Shown here: one piece after another, positions 49,435 through 63,139 of the stretch
Numbering within the stretch: position 1 is the stretch's first letter
Layout of the letters: each line of letters starts with the position of its first letter
The notes under the pieces: model-generated
Database searches by the model: none
The model's input: the letters and a program-made list of their open reading frames with translations, nothing else
Told to the model about the DNA's origin: nothing
Assembly (NCBI GenBank): GCA_905250115.1
Contig: CAJNOI010000049.1
Span: 192,617 to 256,616, forward strand
DNA: 64,000 nt
DNA from: Adineta steineri
Taxonomy: Eukaryota > Rotifera > Eurotatoria > Adinetida > Adinetidae
Direction: 5' to 3'
Position numbers and translations under genes: made by a program

Positions 49435-52400
49435 CTAAATAAAAACTAAAAAAAATGAAAAATAATCTTTCGACTAGACTTATTTTGTAATTACAGTCAA
49501 CATACTGGCATAGAAAATCGAGTAAACTTTAAGAAAAATAAAAAGGTATAGAGACACTGTAATTAGACACAAGGCGTGTCCAATTTCGATATTAAAAATA
49601 GTGGCATACTGATCAATAGAACAACTATTATCATCATTGTCGAGACGTCTGGCAAGCGAATCACATTTAGTCAATCGTTTTCTTTCTTTAAGTTTAAACG
49701 AAAAAAAAAACGATTCTTTCTTCTTTCGTTTTTTTTGTTTTCAAATATTAGTAGTATCAATTGTCTTTTTTTTACAATAAATAAAGAAGAACTGCAAATG
49801 TCAGGGTCAAGGTGAATCGATCTATATTCTCAGTTCTTTCTTTTTTTGTTTGTCCATTCTTTTAAATATACATGTTGAGTATCCAATTTCAATTCATCTT
49901 AGTACTAATATGTACAACAAGGTTAATAAGACGGCTTTTCCTTCATCACTAATCATATCGTTCAATACAATACCTTTCGTCTTAATTTTTTTCTTATTCT
50001 CATAAAAATAAAACAAATCACATATCATTATATTTATATGGACATCATTCATTCTAATGTTCATCATCAACACAAGAGATACATTAGCCAGAATTGGTAC
50101 AAATCACAATGTTCAATTCATACGATTTCCCTTGATAAAATATCTCATCTCTCTTACATGATATTATGAGCAAAGAAAGAAAAAAACCCTAATTCAATCC
50201 CAAGAAACATATACAGGTAGTAAAGTGTCATACTACTTGCTGCTGTGCCATTATGGTCAAAAGTGTGTGTTCACACAAGAGATTACATCATCACTATTCA
50301 ATTCAAAATAGAGAAGAGAAAAAAAATGGACAGCGAAATGCATAATCATTAAACTGAATTATACTATACAAAATGCTTTTAAAAGAAGGCAAGTATACAA
50401 AAAGCGAATATGAATATGATGAAAAAAAATAAATGATAAATTGATTTCCAGACGAGCAAAACGAAATCTGTTCTCGTTCATATGTATATGTATATATACA
50501 TACATCTATATATATATATATAGATTTGAATAAAAGATATGTTCATGGCCTTTTCAACGAATTTAAGCTCTTACTTTGTATTTATTATGTATGCTCGAAG
50601 GCGGGGATAAAAAAGACAAGTAGTTTCGTCTTGATTTTATGCAAAAGAAAACAGATTGTCATCGTACTTCCTAATCGTCTTATATATTCTCTCACGGTCT
50701 ATTATAAAAAGGTCAATTTTATCTGGTATTTGTCATATATTGACCGCCTTCGGGACTATGTCTCCTACTATCCATATGGTCCATTCGTTTTCAAAGTTAA
50801 AAGCTAGTTGACAACATCGATGATAATAGACGACAACGACGACAAGAAAGATCTTTTGATTAATGCAGTAAATGAAGAAATACGAAAAAGAGAAAACGAT
50901 AGACAGAAAGAGGGAAGAAAAGACACACGTCTAATGATGATTGTTCGTGTATAGTCAACAAAAAAAAAGTAATTATATAAAAACGAATAATGATCATTTG
51001 GCAGTATTATAAGAGACATGCAATTTAGTTATTCAAGGTTAATCATCGAAAGAGATTTGACTTTTATGAATCTTGGCACGTACTTGCGTCATTGACTACG
51101 TTTGTTATCAGTATAATCGCTCGTCATATGAATAGACTTGTTCATAAATTATTTTCGAATCAATGAGGAAGAACCTTGACACATACATCTCCTATCGTTT
51201 TGTATCGTGTACAAAAGTGTATCAAAAAATCTGATTGAAATGAAGAGAATAAAATTAGATGCGACATTGATCAAGGTAGGTAGTCTACTATATACCATTA
51301 TGTGCGATCATCTTAGCAGAAACGATGCGAAAAGATGTGAACATTATATATCAAGCTGTGTATATGTATACATATATACATGTACTTTAGAGTTCAATTA
51401 TCGGTTGACGAATATACATATAGATGTTTTAAAAGAAAGGAAGCATTCAAGTACATACGATTACATTTGAAATCGAACGCAATGTAATATAGAATATAGG
51501 AAGATTATTTTCATAGCAAAAAAACATATATGTATGTATAGATATTTGTTTAAAAATAAAATAATAAAGAACTTACTTCATATTTGTTGTATTAGAAAAT
51601 CAATTGAATTTATATTAATAGTAATAGATAGATAGATGACAACGATGGATAATACTATATAATAATGTGTGAATGTATATTATGGTCCTTTTCGTATAAT
51701 ATGCTATGCGAAATGAGAAAGAAGAACGAAAGAGATGAGATTTCTTCTCTTTTCTCCTCCCTCCTTTCTCTCTCTCTCTCTAGAGAAAGAGAAAAGAGAA
51801 TATATGCTCAATCAGTGATTTGCTTTGCTTACTATAGTATACTATGGCGTCATCAACTTTCTTATGATGTCAGTGATGACTAGGTCTTCTGGAGTGAGTG
51901 GAAGTCATAGTTATATCGATGAGAAATAACGAAAAGTGTTGATCACTGACTACTCATTATCAAGACGAGTAAAACGAAATGTTAAGTTAAACGATTATAT
52001 TTGTGCAATCGTCATTTCTTTAATATGGCTTATAAATAAAATTGTATATATATACATACCAAAATGAAAATGATTCAGTTTTATCAAACTATTCAAAATT
52101 ATATTTTGATTTTTTTAAATAAAAAGACAAAACAAAAAAAAAGGTTTTGTTAATACTTAAAGGTATTAAAATAGAATATATATAAAATCTTTCATTATGT
52201 TACATTCATAGATAAGTACTATACATAATGACAACAACGACGACGACAAGCGATTATTATTGTTGTTCACTTTAGTATTGTACTTTATTTTGTGACGATA
52301 CAAAACTATTCACTTGATCATTTAAATCGCTTAAGCGATAAAGACAAGAAGAAAAAAAAAAAAGAGCAAGAGACGCGTAAAAAGCTTAGACATCATTTAG

Positions 52401-53547
52401 CGACAAACGTATATATTCATTTATTCGTACGAGAAAAGTGCGAAAAGTGTTAACAGATTTATTTCAATCAAAAACAAAAGACGACGACAAGTATGACATA
52501 CATTTGAGTTGATGATCATCATTAGTATAGTAAGCATCTATATGCAGATTGAATATATATATCGATATTTATACATAGATGGTCAAATAATGAAATATAC
52601 GATGGTGACTAAAAGTATTTATATACAAAAAAGGAGAGAAGAGTCAAAATGAATCCTAACGTTGTTGTTATTGTGTCATATGACATAATCAAACGAGCCA
52701 TAGGAAATCTAACTGGTGTCTACTATATGTTTTGTAGAGGTATAATTTTGAACTTGAAAGTAAATCAGTAAATGTAATTAAAGTATGAAACGAATAGTAG
52801 TCATTCGACGATACTAAATTAAACAACAACCATCTTTATATGTTATGACAAAAAACAAAGTGAAAAAAAAAGAACTGGATTGTGTCATATACACTCATCT
52901 GTAGTGCCAATTACATAAGAATGATATTGACCAAAACAACTTGACCGTTTGATGAGTAGTTTTTGTCTGGTATTGAAGTTCTCTGTTTTTTTTTGTTCTT
53001 GAAAAAAAAATGAAATTTCAATTATTCAATTGATTGTTATGAATAACGAGGAAATAATAAATTCAGTTGTGTTTTTTTTTGATTATCAGATTTACATTTG
53101 AATTTTGTTAATAATTGTCGAAGATATTTAAAACAAAGAGACTTTTTTTTGTGTCGATAAAATCCGTATCTTGGTTATAAAATTTAAATAGCTATTTTAC
53201 TAAATTTCAAGTACTTGTAATAAATATTTCTTTTATCTTAATTTATTCAACAATCATTTTGATTCTATTGTATCTGTATCGACAAAAAAGAAAACGAAAT
53301 TGTGAATTAGCGTCATCTAGTGAATACGTCAAATCATAGGTGCATGACATGTAACGCATGTTTTTTTTTCAATAGTAGAGAAGAGAAAAACAAAAAGAGA
53401 GAATGAAAGAAAAAAAAATAATAAAGACTAGGTTTATCAGTGACTCGTTTTTATCAGATGTAGATGCTCTTTAGTTATATATGTATATACAAATATATTA
53501 TGATTGTCTTATTCTATGAGAATAAAAACTCTTAACATTTTCTAATT
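49435..53547. other. Long gene-free region, low complexity
   Basis: About 4.1 kb without a recognisable gene. It contains AT dinucleotide runs (about 50482-50522) and an inverted CT/GA block at about 51745-51802, where ttctcttttctc faces gagaaagagaaaagagaa and could form a hairpin. It also has scattered (GAC)n/(GAT)n-like tracts (about 50815-50850 and 52228-52250). Several 65-95 codon frames exist but lack homology or splice partners. It probably includes 5' regulatory DNA for both flanking genes, which are divergently oriented. Confidence 0.5.
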
Positions 53548-54160
53548 ATGTCTGTAAAACGTTCAATTGGTGTTAATACAACATCATCATCGGGTCCAAT
53601 GTCAAATAAACGAATGAATGAACCAACAATAGATCCATCCAATGTTTTATATAATGATACTCGAAATTATCAAATTATATTCACGAATGATTCACGATTT
53701 TTTGATACCAGTCTTCATTTATTTAAGTCCTATCGTAAATTAGGTTATATCGAGTTAGATAATAAAAAATCGACGAAAAGTCTAAATTCTTCGTCATCAA
53801 ATACAGTTAAATCACATACAAATGGAACAACTAGTCGTTGGCGACCTAAACCAGTTGGTTTTAGTAGTAATGATTTGAATGGAAAACCGAATGGAACATT
53901 GAATTCACCTTCTCTAAGACATTATGGTAAATATCTTATCTATTTTTTTCTGAATATTTGTATTATATTATTTTATATTAGACTATGCAGCTAGTTATCG
54001 ATCTGAATCGGGTATTTCAAAATTAATGACTTCAAAAATAAAACGCGAGAATTCACCATTTATTGTCTCTTCTCAAAGACCACCCATGCCATCATCTAAT
54101 TATTCGAATATGAACGATGATGATTCAGATGATCCTGATATTATTGTGACTAGATTGTGA
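53548..54160 (+). CDS. Small Ser/Asn-rich, probably disordered protein, 185 residues
   Basis: Two exons, 53548-53926 and 53982-54160, are joined by a 55-bp GT-AG intron in frame. The protein is rich in Ser, Asn, Thr, Lys and Arg. It has one more ordered-looking patch (NYQIIFTNDSRFFDTSLHLF, then KSYRKLGYIELDN). Near the C-terminus it has a SUMO-acceptor-like IKRE tetrapeptide. It ends with an acidic run followed by hydrophobics (DDDSDDPDIIVTRL), which looks like a SUMO-interacting motif. No signal peptide or membrane helix is present. I do not recognise the family; a nuclear regulatory role is only suggested by the motifs. Confidence 0.65.
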
Positions 54161-55247
54161 TTATTTATTTATATACATATATAGCATCTACGTTCCATTT
54201 TTTTATTTCAAGTATATTATTTCCTATTAATTTTCATTCCTTTAGACCCAAAAGTCTTTCGTTATTTTTTTTTTCATCTTTTTTTTCTTTTGTTATTCAT
54301 TCTATAGTCTGTCCGAATGTCCGTTGTGAACAAATATATAAATACTTCTTTTATATTATTCATCATGTTTTGTTTGCGTGTGTTTTTATCATTGCATTTT
54401 GTTTTCTTTTAATTCTCAAATGAGCTTGTGTGTACAAATTGTTTTCATGTCTTCTTTACAAGTCATTACACACACACACACACACACAGATGATTTAATG
54501 ATTTTTCACCAACAATATAACTGTGGTTAATTTTAAACAGTTTATAGAAATTCTTTCGTGATATTAAAAAAAAAGAAATTACGTGAGAATTCGTATGTTA
54601 TGTAGTCTATTAATAAATGGGAGAATGTATAGACGAATAAATAATGTGTAATATTGTAAACGATGAAACATCAGTTAAAAAAAAGAAAAAGAATAATATA
54701 TATTTAAGAGCTTCTTGATAGTAAGACGTGTATAAATGTAGTCGAAACGTCATAATTTACCGCTGTGATTTTTATTAGTAGTTGTCAGCGAAAATTGAAT
54801 ATAATAATTCTTGCAAATATTTTTTCGTAGGATTGTAATTAAAACGATATCAAATTTATTTCTATAGGAACCTGTTTGATCTGCAAGTCAATGTCATCAA
54901 AAGATTTCAGTCAATATTTGTTGTCATTTCTTTTTTTAAAAGACAAAAAAAATACGCCATTTCTTTCAGGTAAATGTCTAGAAAGTATATTTAATTATGA
55001 ACATTGTCAATTTTATTATATTCAAATCTTTATTTCATTGCTTAATATTATCGATACTTGTGGAAATTACCATATACCAAGAACGCAGACAAGTCTATAT
55101 ATATATATTGTAGGTGAAGAAAAAAAGAGTTAATCCTTTATATTTTGATGTCATTGTTGATAATAAGATCAACACAAGTATGAACATAAATAAAGGTTGA
55201 TAAGATTACAAGGAAAAAAACGAAACAATACTCAATGACGAATGCTA
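54161..55247. other. Intergenic region with a CA microsatellite
   Basis: AT-rich 3' flank of the preceding gene. A (CA)n microsatellite lies at about 54468-54488. No gene is recognised up to the MITE at 55248. Confidence 0.55.
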
Positions 55248-55942
55248 TGTTTTTAGTCGACAGACACTTTCGTCGACGTGCACTTCGTCGACAAACATTT
55301 CGTTGAATCACTTTGTCGACATGCACTTCGTCGACAGTGAATTTTGTCGACAATACATTTCGTCGACATTTATTTCTTTTGTTTCAGTCATTGCCGGGAA
55401 AAATTTCAGACTTGATTTCTAATTAAAACTTTGCATAATATCTGGCACTTCATTTAAGTTCTTCAGAATGAAGAGGTTTATATAAAGCAAACTATTCAAC
55501 ACGTAAAGATGGGAAAAATATAGAAAGGCAATACTAAATCCTGTGAAATACAGCAATGGTTAGAAAATTTAACTCATCAATACAATAAGAAAGAGATCAC
55601 GCTCTACGAGTACCTTGAAGCATTATCACTTTTGATTGCTAAAAAAAAGTAATAATTGTATACATGATCTTAATGTCTGTTCATAAATCTTGAAATAGTC
55701 TGTTCCTATCATTCATTTCTATGTACTTAGTTGTTTCTTGGATTAAATATATGATGTGATATTTATGTTATTTAAATAAAGTTTTCTATAAAAATCAACT
55801 TGATGTTTTTGATCGTTTGCCTTTTTGCTGGCCTTTCTGTTAGTGCTTAGTCGACAAAGTGTGTTGTCGACAAAATGTTGTGTCGACGAAGTGTTGTGTT
55901 GACGAAATGATGTGTCGCCAAAATCTGTCGACCAAAAACATA
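55246..55942. mobile_element. TA-flanked MITE with inverted arrays of a GTCGAC motif
   Basis: The element spans 55248-55940 (693 bp). It has terminal inverted repeats TGTTTTTAGTCGACAGA and, on the other end, TCTGTCGACCAAAAACA, with one mismatch. It is flanked by TA on both sides (55246-55247 and 55941-55942), as for Tc1/mariner-like insertions. Inside the left end, about seven degenerate 12-17-bp units around TTCGTCGACA run to about 55370. The right end (about 55849-55930) has about six units in the opposite orientation. The middle is about 480 bp with a short coding-like stretch at 55524-55652 and an AATAAA near 55776. No transposase is present, so it is non-autonomous. Confidence 0.75.
55524..55652 (+). 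other. Coding-like exon fragment inside the MITE
   Basis: The frame runs directly after a TAG (usable as an acceptor AG) for 42 codons to TAA. It has amphipathic, protein-like composition (KGNTKSCEIQQWLENLTHQY, then NKKEITLYEYLEALSLLI, ending AKKK). No Met precedes it in frame. It could be the last exon of a captured host gene or a relic of the parent transposon's protein. No family is recognised. Confidence 0.3.
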
Positions 55943-56348
55943 ATTACCTTATAAATCAACCATAGAAATAATTTTGATTTACATAGCACGCAACGGAAAT
56001 AAAAAGGATTAGTTTAATTTCTTACTAATAAATATTACTGAATTACGTGTTTCTTAATATTATATAATCGATATTAATGTGTGGATCAGAATCTAGTGCA
56101 ATCATTTCAATTTTATAGCTCGCATTATATTATCTTCTGTATCTAATAAAAATTTGTGAGATAGATTTCATGTTTTACGTTACATCAATTTAAAAAAAAG
56201 GATAGATTTTATATTTAAAACTCTTTTTTTGATGAGTATCATTTTTATTGATTGAATAAATATTATCTTTTATATTTTTAATGCTAAGTACAACTACACT
56301 ATTTGAACTACGAAAGGAAGAATAATACACACATGCAGAAGATAATCA
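55943..56348. other. Intergenic region
   Basis: AT-rich 3' flank of the P2C ATPase gene. No feature is seen. Confidence 0.55.
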
Positions 56349-59300
56349 TTACCAAGCAATATGTTCTAACCAACAGCCTGGATTTCGTCGAATATATAAT
56401 TTTCTTAATTCATCCATAATAAACATTAATAAACCAAAGCCAAATGCAGGTAAAACATATAATATTGGTACTCGTTCTGTTTTAAATTGATGTTGCATAA
56501 ATGGAACTTCAGTTATGAGAGCACATGTCAATACTGATGCAATTATTCCAACAATTAACCATAAATTTCGACTATAACGAGACCAAAATGGATTATGTGT
56601 AAAGAACGATGCATAGCGTGTACGTGTTGTTAATAAATTAAAAATTTGCATTATACATAAAGCAACATAATAAATGCATTGACCTGTTTGATTTATTGTT
56701 GGTAATAATTTTTGTTTATCGGGTGAAAATTGTTTTTCAAAACTATCATATTTAAAAAAGATCATTGATAATGGAATACCATTTGCATAATACCACCAAA
56801 AGAAACAAAAAAATGCAGCAAAACATTCAATATTACCAATTATTATATATGCATGAAAAAGTAATTTTAAATTTAATAAATGTGATTTATTTCGAATTGC
56901 TGGTGGACGATGCATAATATCTTTTTCAGCTTTTTCAGATACCATTGCTAAGGACATAAATACATCTAGAATTCAGAAAAAAATATAGTTATTATTTTAG
57001 ATATAAAAATCAAAAAAATATAAATTACCATTCATCATACAAAATATTGTTGCTTGAAAAGCGGATAAAGCCAATGGTATACCAAGCCATGTATTAAATA
57101 GAACAGGCCAAATTTCAGACCAAGAACCTAGAGAATAATAAATCATTTAAAGAATAAAAACTCTTCTTATAATATGCAGGACAGATTAAACTCCAGTTCA
57201 GTTTTAAATCGAACTAGGTCAGATTAAAATTTTAATCTCAACTAAGTCAAAATAAAGCTTTCAACCAAATTATTCGTAGCGGACTGGTTGATGGTTCATG
57301 TTACAGTGAGAGTGAAGGTGTGTGGCGAATGATGATGGGTGAATATGGAACTATTACCCGCATTCTCACGGACTATCCATCCAAATGTCTGTGTTTCAAT
57401 CAGGTCAGATTAAAATATTTTAATTTGTATTTAATTTTTCTGACTTATAGTTTTATCAGTAAAACTAAATCCAATTGTTATCGTAAATATATAACTAGAT
57501 ACCACCATCACACACACTCTCTCTTGTGTGAGTATTGAGTAGTTTCTTAGCCTTTATTAAAATAAAGAATAGTCATATGTCAGATCTATATTCAAACTCG
57601 AACCGTACAGGAATTGTAATTTAGGTTGAAGTCTAAGCAAAGTATTCAAACATACATTCATCTGATTTTTTAATGAGAAAGTTTTTCTGATTGTGCGCTA
57701 TATTGAACCTTTTTTTATCATAAGTTTAAATATACTCCACAATACTATTAAAAAACTCTCTATGTCGTATATTATTTTTAGTAAATCATTTTTTCTTACC
57801 TCCTGGTAACAAATAAATTGATACTTTCTTTAAATTATCACTTAATAATCGACCTGTTTCAATTGCTTTTATAATCGATGAAAAATTATTATCCATTAGA
57901 ACCATATCACCTGCTTCTTTTGATACATCAGAACCTGATTGCATTGCAACACCAAGATCAGCACGTTTTAGCGCAGGTGCATCATTCGTTCCATCACCTG
58001 TTACAGCTACTATTTCACCACGTCGTTGACATTCCATAACAATACGTAATTTATGTTCTGGTGATGTTCTTGCAAATATTAATTCTTGATGTGATAATAC
58101 CCAATCCCACATATATTCATCCACTAGATAAAAAGAAGAATTTCATAAAGATAACTATGGAGAAAAGAAAGCTTTTTGCATGACATACTATAAGGAATAT
58201 CACTTCCTTTAACAACAATAGCATATGGCACTAAAGATTGTTTTTTATCTCGATCAGTTGTCTCTTTTGGATCAGAAAAATAAAAATTTACATATTCCCA
58301 TGCACGTTTAATCCATGAGACAGGTATATTTTTTTCTTCATCATTAGTTAATTGAATTTTCGTTGTTTTCTTTTTTGTTTCTTCAAGACGATTTACTGTT
58401 CCTAATACATGCGTATCAAGTAAAGCTCCATTTCGAAGTAATTGAACTATTGGTCGACCAGTTGCCATATCCATACCAGTTAATTGAAATGTATCAAAAC
58501 CATTTTTTTGTATTATATCAGGAGTTAAAATATTTACTTGTTTAGCTATAGATATTGATGTTGTCGGATGATCACCCGTAACCATTGCAATACGAATTTT
58601 CGCTTGTCGAGCTTTAAGTACAGCATCAGGTACTTCAATTCTTGGCGGATCAAGTAAACAATAAAGGCCAATAAATGTATAACCATCTTTTGGAAAAGCA
58701 CCAGACGGATCATCCGATGATTTATTAAGTAACATTTCATCAAATACATTTTTTGCAATTGTTTGTTGAAGCATTGCAATAATTCGATAACCATCACTGC
58801 CCATTTGTTCTTGTCTATGTATAATATGATGACGTATATCATCTGTTAATTCTTTGATTTCACCAGTATTTGTTTTATATGTTAAACATTTTTCACGTGT
58901 TAAGACAATATCTGTTGCACCTTTTAATGTTATTAAAATTTCATTCGATTTATTATTTAATATCGATTGATGATTTGATGATGATAATTGATTAGCAACA
59001 ATCATAAATTTATTTGTAGAATTAAATGGTAAACAATGTATTCGTGGATATTGATGACGTATATGTTCAACATCAATATTAAATTTACTTTCACATAAAT
59101 TATAAAGAGCGATATCAGCTGCATCACCACTAACTTGTAATTCTTGTTGATTTTCTTGTAAACGTTTTTCAGCATTATTACATAAACATGCTCCTATAAT
59201 TTGTAAAAGAATTTATTTAATTATATAAATAAATTTCAGATAGGATTAGTCATATATCAGAAATGAAAACTTCTATTCTCACTAGCTCACAACTAAAATA

Positions 59301-60868
59301 TGTATTTTTCTAAATTTCAAATGTCTAATATTTTCTATATTATTATAATACCTAATATTAAATCTCGTTGAGGTGTTATCTGTGGACTAATTTGATCGAG
59401 TTCGAATCTTCTTGTTGATAATGAATCTCCAACACTTAAACTATCCATTGGTGTTGCTAATCGAGATCCTGATGCAATTGATAAACGTCTTGCAAGTGTA
59501 CCAAATAGTGATTTCCATTCTTTTTTATCGTATGAAATACTTGTTGTTGTTGGTACTTGAAATTCTTCATGTATATCCCATAATAAACGCGTACAAACCA
59601 TTTTATTTTGTGTTAATGTACCGGTTTTGTCTGTACATATCATTGAAACAGAATTAAATGTTTCAATTGTTTGAAGACTCTTAACTAAGACTTGTTGTGC
59701 TGACATATGTTTCTAAAAACCAAACAAAAACTTTCGTTTCTATATTTAATTTTATAAATACATACAGCAACAATAACTAGAACTAATGTTACTGCTGATG
59801 GCAATCCAACAGGTAAAAATCCTACGATCATTCCAATTGAGTTAACAACATTAGCATTAAACGTTATATAATCTGGATAGGTTGGATGTAACCATACCAT
59901 CCATGTTATCCATATAAGTATAATTGATATAACTGTACAACAAAGAACGAATAATATAAATCGATTTACTTCACGATGAAGACCAGTTATTTCGTCTGTA
60001 TTGGATGCACGTGTTAATTTACTGACATGACCTAAAACTGTTTGATCACCAGTAGCAACAACAATAGCTTCACCACTTCCTTCAACAATAAGTGCAGAAT
60101 AGAAAATCATATTTGCTGTTTCTAAAAGATTTTCATTTGTTGCAACTGTTGTACATTTAAGTGGTTTTGATTCTCCTGTTAATTCAGCATTATTAACTTT
60201 AAGATTTTCACATGATATTATACGACAATCAGCAGGAACTCTATCGCCAATATGTAATAGAATAATATCACCTGGTACGAGATTTGTTGTTAAAATTTCT
60301 TGTTCACGACCATTATTACGACGAACTGTTGTTAATTTTGGTAAAATTTGACCGAATGAACGAATTATTTTAAGTGATTTCATTTTTTGATATACATTTA
60401 AGATTGCATTGGCAATAATAACCATTGTTAATACAACACCAAGACCAAAACTATAGAGAAAATCTTCTTATTTTTTCTCTTTTCTCAATAAAAATTAAAA
60501 GAAAAAGAATTTTCTTTGTTCGTTTCTTACTTAGTTGGATCTGGTGTTGGATTTCCAAATGGTTTATAGGCTAGAAAAGCAAATATAGCAGCAATCCATA
60601 ATAATGCATTAAAACCAGTAAATGTCTGAACAATAAATAAATGTATATAGCCGGGTTCTGCGACAGGAGCCGGTTGATTTAATCCATGCTGTGTTTGAGC
60701 TTCAGTTACTTGATCTGTTGTTAAACCAGATCGTATATCAAGTAGATTTAATTGTTGACAGAGTTCATTTAATGGTATTTTATGTGGTTGAATTATAGAT
60801 AAATTACTTACAATGGGTCGTTTCTTTCGCATATTATCTAATTGCATCGTTACAGTATTATTTGACAT
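56349..60868 (-). CDS. Divergent P2C-type cation-transporting ATPase (Na+/K+-ATPase alpha-like)
   Basis: Seven exons encode 1142 residues: 60868-60531, 60450-59766, 59712-59352, 59193-58189, 58123-57800, 57127-57029 and 56965-56349. It is a P-type ATPase with cation-ATPase N- and C-terminal domains. Motifs are [12 protein letters not shown] (actuator), M4 [34 protein letters not shown] (phosphorylated Asp), LKGATDIVL (nucleotide site), [26 protein letters not shown], and an M6 region with [19 protein letters not shown]. The overall layout and the M6/EKAEKD and C-terminal segments match the Na,K/H,K (P2C) branch. The M4 Glu of the usual PEGL motif is Val (PVGL), and the M5 segment carries fewer polar ligands, so the ion is uncertain. 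Length exceeds the usual ~1000 because of inserts around residues 400-420 and 700-790. Location is presumably plasma or vesicle membrane. No beta subunit is nearby. Confidence 0.88.
57128..57799. other. Long intron of the P2C ATPase with direct repeats
   Basis: At 672 bp this intron is far longer than most others in the gene. It contains a duplicated motif GGTCAGATTAAAA (near 57213 and 57401) around a higher-GC core (about 57275-57395). This could be an old insertion, but no clear terminal inverted repeats are seen. Confidence 0.35.
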
Positions 60869-63139
60869 GATTGAATAGAAAAAAACTCTAAACTAAGTTT
60901 TATTCGAATAATGTTAATTAACCTGATCAATTTTGTGTGACTAACTTAGCCTAGTGTCAATGGCCGAGCTATACACTATCGAGTACGAGGTCAATAAACA
61001 TATGAATATATTTCAGCGAACATACATCTATATTTCTTTTTCTTTTCTTTTCTATGTCTGCGACATTGTTAATGGTTTATATAAACAAAAGAAAAAATTT
61101 CTACTGGTGTGTCCTCTCTAAATTGTGCTAGTCCATTTTGATTTATTCATATAATATACTGTTTTTCTATTATATCTTTTATATTACGTAGAAATAACGA
61201 TAGAATTGACAATAAAGTACCAAAATGTCTTACATAATAAATAATTTATTTTTATTATATTTATTGTTAAGTTTTTTTCATAAAATGAACATATATACAA
61301 AATATTGTGAAGCTTATAATTGAGCATTTGAAAATCTCTTTCATTTGATCTTCGGTGGACAGGTTTCTAATCTGCAAACATAACATTTGAAATTGTCTTA
61401 ATTGTTATTTTCTCTTCTTTGATCAATTTTCTTAGCAGAAATATATGCCCGGGTGATTATTGTTATGAAAAATTTTCTTTCTTTTAAATATACAGAAGCG
61501 ATTGACATGAATTGTTCTTTAATGGGGTGGTAACGAGACATAAAAGACTGTTTACACAGACTCAATGCTTGACTTATTCTATGTATGAAAGGTAATAGAA
61601 TGTAAGTGCACCTTTTTGAAATGTTCATTGTCATCTTAGTGAAGTGGTTATTTCATTCATATTATGTAACGTTTTGAGTTCATTCGAACATTATACAAGC
61701 CATTCTCTTGTTTTTTTGAATTATCAAAATATTATTGAAAATTTTTAATGTAAACAATAATCATTATGTAACATGCACGTAATAAACAGCAAAACAATTC
61801 AAAATTTTCAAAGTTACAATCTACGAACATGACACGTCAATAGGAATGCATTTTAGCTAAGAGTTTTTGATACAAATACAAAAAACCTATCATCTAGAAA
61901 TACATTTACGTGAACATTATTACATATACAATGTTAAACCTATGCTGTTAAATACATTATCATATTTAATTGATGAGATTAAGACTATTATAAACAAGCG
62001 GTAATAATTATTTATTTATATATCAATTTAGGAAAACATAGAATAAGAGAACAAATATTTCTGTATATAAAGACTTATTTGAATATAAATAAGATCGTTT
62101 CAGTTCATTTCGAACATTCTACATAATTACAATCTAACTGTAATTAAGATTTTCCAAAATATGCGAGCAAAAATATAATATATAATTTTAACTTATGTTC
62201 TGAGATAAATATAGATATTGTTTGAATTTTAAGTAAGAAGTTTCATCGATTTTTACAAATAAACTCGATTAAATCACAATGATATACGTAGTCGATGAAG
62301 GCTTTCATATATTGTTTACCTATGGATTATTTCTTTAGACTCAAGTGTTTCTTTGCATAGACATAATATATATATTACTAGAGTTATTTCATAAACAACT
62401 ACCTATAAAAAGTTCTTGTTTTTTTCACGTAAATTAGATTGATAGGTATTCTCACTGATTATCTTTCAAATTGTTGAATATGAGCACTAAATAATAATTG
62501 TATAAAATAGACAGTATTTAAAATAAAGTATGACAAGACATTTATGAAATCATGAAATAAATAATTAATGTTAGATTATTTTTGCAGTCATCTGTTTTTT
62601 ATATAGATAAATATAATTATTATTTTTTGATCATGTACTATAAATATATTAATCATAATAAAATGTCATTTTTCTGTTTGTCAATGATTCATTTCAGTGA
62701 ATATTTTATATATGATAATAAAAAAACGTTCGAGTAACTCGATCAATCTTGAATAAGTTAAAAATATTATTTATATATAAAAATAGAAATATGAGAGATT
62801 TCATTAGTCTGTTTGTTTGTTTTTATTTAATTGTTACTAAATTAAGAATGTAAAACGTGACTCTTAATCTCTAAGTAAACAAGTAATCTTTTGTCATTTA
62901 TCATATTTTTACTACATAACTTTTCGATAATACAATATTGACACGAAGGGCGGAACACGCAAAATAAAATACAAATGATTACTTTCCGTCGTTTTTGTTC
63001 ACAACAGAACGAAAGACGTGTGTATTTCGTATTCTTTTTCTCTTAGTGTGAGGGTTCGTCGTAACGAAAGTAATATCATATACATCAATATAGATATATT
63101 CAGTTGATTTGTTCACACAACGTTTAAACATACGAAGAT
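60869..63139. other. Intergenic region between divergent genes
   Basis: About 2.3 kb of AT-rich sequence separates the starts of the P2C ATPase (-) and the lipid phosphatase (+), so both promoters should lie here. A 78-codon minus-strand frame at 61634-61398 is unsupported. No other feature is recognised. Confidence 0.55.

Noticed and set aside
55138..55353. 71-codon minus-strand frame ending in the GTCGAC array
   Set aside because: Its length comes from the repeated array of the MITE and has no protein features.
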